DNA from: Roseinatronobacter domitianus
GTDB lineage: Bacteria; Pseudomonadota; Alphaproteobacteria; Rhodobacterales; Rhodobacteraceae
DNA length: 64,000 bases
Assembly (NCBI RefSeq): GCF_023336755.1
Contig: NZ_JALZWP010000004.1
Span: 62,001 to 126,000, forward strand
Direction: 5' to 3'
Shown: positions 62,091 to 64,000 of the stretch, piece by piece
Numbering within the stretch: position 1 is the stretch's first letter
Layout of the letters: every line of letters begins with the position of its first letter
Position numbers and translations under genes: made by a program
The notes under the pieces: generated by a model
The model's database searches: none
Seen by the model: the letters and a program-made list of their open reading frames with translations, nothing else
What the model was told of the DNA's origin: nothing

Positions 62091-63385
62091 TGCGGCTTAT
62101 CCTTGCTTTCCTGCTGCTGTTCGCAACGCCCTTGCGCGCAGAAATAGACATTACACCCGTCACCAGCCCCGGCGGTCTAGAGGCCTGGCTGGTCGAGGAA
62201 CGGTCGATTCCCTTCGTTGCGATTGACTTGATCTTCGAAGGCGGTGCGACGCTGGATGCGGATGAGAGCCTTGGCGCAGTCGCATTCATGACCGCGCTGC
62301 TGAATGAGGGCGCGGGCGCGTTGGATGCGCAGGGCTTTGCCATCCGCGCCGAGGAATTGGCCGCGCGTATCAGCTTCGACTCCGGGCGCGACACGGTCAG
62401 CGTCTCGGTCCAGTTCTTGACCGAAACGGCCGAGGAAACCATCGCGCTGTTGAACAGCGCCTTGACCCAGCCGCGCTTCGACGAGGATGCAGTGGAACGG
62501 GTGCGCGCCCAACTGATCGCCAGTTTGCGCCGCGACGCGCTGGACCCGAACACGATCGCCAGTCGCGCCTTTGCCGAGGCCGCGTATCCTGGTCATCCCT
62601 ATGCCCGCCCGTCAGAGGGCACGCCCGAAAGCATCGCCGCGATAACCCGCGACGACCTGCGGAGCGCGCACCGGGCCGCCATTGCCCGCGACCGCGTGCA
62701 TATAGGGGTGGCGGGCGACATTGACGCCGCAACGCTTGGACCTTTGCTGGACGCCCTGTTTGAAGACGTCCCGGAAAACACCGCAACCCTGCCCGAACGC
62801 GCCAGCTTTGCCGCCGAATCGGGCGTCACTCAGGTGCCATTTGACGGCCCGCAATCGGTCATTGCATTCGGTCATCGCGGCATACCGCGCGACGACCCCG
62901 ACTTCCTGACCGCCTTCGTGGTCAATGAAATCGTCGGGGGGGGACGGTTTGGAACGCGGTTAATGCGTGAATTGCGCGAGAAGCGCGGGCTGACCTATGG
63001 GGTTGGCGCGTTCCTTGCCTCCGGGCTTCTTGGCGAAAGCTATCAGGGGCGGCTATCTGCCAGCAATGCCGATGCGGCCGAGGTAATCGCGTTGATCCGC
63101 GCCGAGTGGGAAAAGCTGGTTGCCGGGGGCGTGACCACAGACGAACTGAACCGCATCCAGACTTACTTGACCGGTGCCTACCCGCTGCGCTTTGACGGAA
63201 ATGGCGCGATTGCGGGCATCATGGCGTCGATGCAGTTTCAGGGGTTTGGCATTGATTATGTCAATATTCGCAACGACAAAATTGAGGCCGTAACGCTGGA
63301 AGAGGCCAATGAAATTGCCCGGCGCCTCTACCGCCCCGATAGCCTGCGTTTCATTATCGTCGGGCAACCCGAGGGCATAAACTAG
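62090..63385 (+). CDS. M16 family peptidase-like protein (non-catalytic subunit)
   Basis: 431 residues with signal peptide (LILAFLLLFATPLRA). The fold matches M16 (GGRFGTRLMRELREKRGLTYG is typical), but the HxxEH zinc motif is absent; the corresponding place reads AFMTALLNEGAG. It should support the preceding catalytic subunit, as in mitochondrial processing peptidase. Confidence 0.92.
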   Translation: MRLILAFLLLFATPLRAEIDITPVTSPGGLEAWLVEERSIPFVAIDLIFEGGATLDADESLGAVAFMTALLNEGAGALDAQGFAIRAEELAARISFDSGRDTVSVSVQFLTETAEETIALLNSALTQPRFDEDAVERVRAQLIASLRRDALDPNTIASRAFAEAAYPGHPYARPSEGTPESIAAITRDDLRSAHRAAIARDRVHIGVAGDIDAATLGPLLDALFEDVPENTATLPERASFAAESGVTQVPFDGPQSVIAFGHRGIPRDDPDFLTAFVVNEIVGGGRFGTRLMRELREKRGLTYGVGAFLASGLLGESYQGRLSASNADAAEVIALIRAEWEKLVAGGVTTDELNRIQTYLTGAYPLRFDGNGAIAGIMASMQFQGFGIDYVNIRNDKIEAVTLEEANEIARRLYRPDSLRFIIVGQPEGIN

Positions 63386-63424
63386 GCTTGGCAGCGCTTC
63401 CGATGGCGTGCTATATGCTGTGGG

Positions 63425-64000
63425 ATGAACCGTCCTGACCGCAATATACGGCCTGAAATCCGCCAGTTGGATGAAGCCTCCGTGAATCGTATCGCGGCGG
63501 GCGAGGTGGTCGAGCGCCCGGCCTCTGCCGTAAAAGAGCTGGTAGAAAACGCGCTGGATGCCGGGGCAACGCGGGTTGATGTGGCCTATGCCGAGGGCGG
63601 CAAGACCTTGATCCGAGTGCGCGACGATGGCTGCGGCATGGCAGGCGATGACCTGCCACTTGCACTTTCACGACATGCGACCAGTAAAATAGACGGGTCT
63701 GACCTTCTGAACATACACTCTTTCGGCTTTCGGGGCGAAGCTCTGCCCTCTTTGGGGGCCGTGGGCCGCTTGCGGATTGTCAGCCGCATGGCCGGGGCCG
63801 AGGGGATGGCAATCATGGTCGACGGGGGGCGCATGACCGCGCCCCGGCCCGAAGCCGCACAATTCGGGACATTGGTGGAACTGCGTGACCTGTTCCATGC
63901 CACCCCTGCCCGGCTGAAATTCATGCGCTCTGACAGGGCCGAAGCGCAAGCCATTGCCGACACGGTCAAACGGTTGGCCATGGCCGAGCCTTATGTCAGC
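63425..64000 (+). CDS. mutL: DNA mismatch repair protein MutL, N-terminal part
   Basis: 192 residues are visible before the right edge. The GHKL ATPase motifs are [37 protein letters not shown] and [17 protein letters not shown], plus [12 protein letters not shown]. MutL couples MutS mismatch recognition to repair. Start at 63425, 39 bp after the M16 pair. Confidence 0.96.
   Translation, partial: MNRPDRNIRPEIRQLDEASVNRIAAGEVVERPASAVKELVENALDAGATRVDVAYAEGGKTLIRVRDDGCGMAGDDLPLALSRHATSKIDGSDLLNIHSFGFRGEALPSLGAVGRLRIVSRMAGAEGMAIMVDGGRMTAPRPEAAQFGTLVELRDLFHATPARLKFMRSDRAEAQAIADTVKRLAMAEPYVS

Overview
The window is chromosomal DNA from a high-GC alphaproteobacterium, most likely a member of the Rhodobacteraceae (Rhodobacter/Roseobacter group). 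This rests on several things seen together: an IscR-type regulator with one cysteine next to a suf operon, an ICE-box plus Iron-Rhodo-box-like promoter, the order folK-rpoZ-rsh-DUF2062-pdxJ-acpS, an NDUFA12 homologue, a (2S)-methylsuccinyl-CoA dehydrogenase (ethylmalonyl-CoA pathway), the DUF2155-aat pair and a soluble endolysin/holin pair of the kind used by gene transfer agents. I saw no rRNA, tRNA, CRISPR array, insertion sequence or replication origin.

Layout. 1-2.5 kb: left-truncated sufB, cysteine desulfurase and iscR on the minus strand behind an iron-responsive promoter. 2.6-6.2 kb: alpha/beta hydrolase, SMR exporter, YitT protein and typA with a clear terminator. 6.3-9.3 kb: a tight four-gene minus-strand operon (MDR dehydrogenase, PTPS-fold protein lacking catalytic residues, methyltransferase, stand-alone RibD-type reductase), which looks like an uncharacterised pterin- or pyrimidine-related pathway. 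9.4-19.9 kb: FkbM methyltransferase, then two divergent, translationally coupled operons for an envelope glucan: CDP-alcohol phosphatidyltransferase, phosphatase/sulfatase-fold membrane protein, UPF0104 protein and inositol monophosphatase-like protein on the minus strand; cytochrome b561, an OpgH-type glucosyltransferase fused to a methyltransferase, a Tat-exported OpgG/OpgD protein and a GT4 glycosyltransferase on the plus strand. I consider 6.3-19.9 kb the most novel part of the window.

19.8-29.8 kb: an unknown membrane protein, a divergent split version of MnmC (FAD oxidoreductase and MnmD), a DMT exporter, msrB, NDUFA12, DUF2155, aat, nusB-ribH-ribB(A) with a degenerate RibA half, and the endolysin/holin cassette. 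29.8-35.6 kb: acpS, pdxJ, DUF2062, rsh, rpoZ, folK and an NYN-domain nuclease. 35.7-42.4 kb: TSUP permease, mcd, and the complete Anbu proteasome-like operon (ATP-grasp, alpha-E, transglutaminase, Anbu).

42.4-48.4 kb: phoR-phoU-phoB without the pstSCAB genes usually between them, with PHO-box-like sites before phoR and phoU; then a selD fusion protein with a small membrane protein and DedA. 48.4-49.5 kb: an AT-rich islet holding a frameshifted DUF4062 gene. 49.6-64 kb: MBL hydrolase, RluD-type pseudouridine synthase, rpoH, a run of small conserved genes, rsmB, a heparinase-like protein, purH, lspA, a lipoprotein, an M16 peptidase pair and right-truncated mutL. Most of this last part is ordinary housekeeping.
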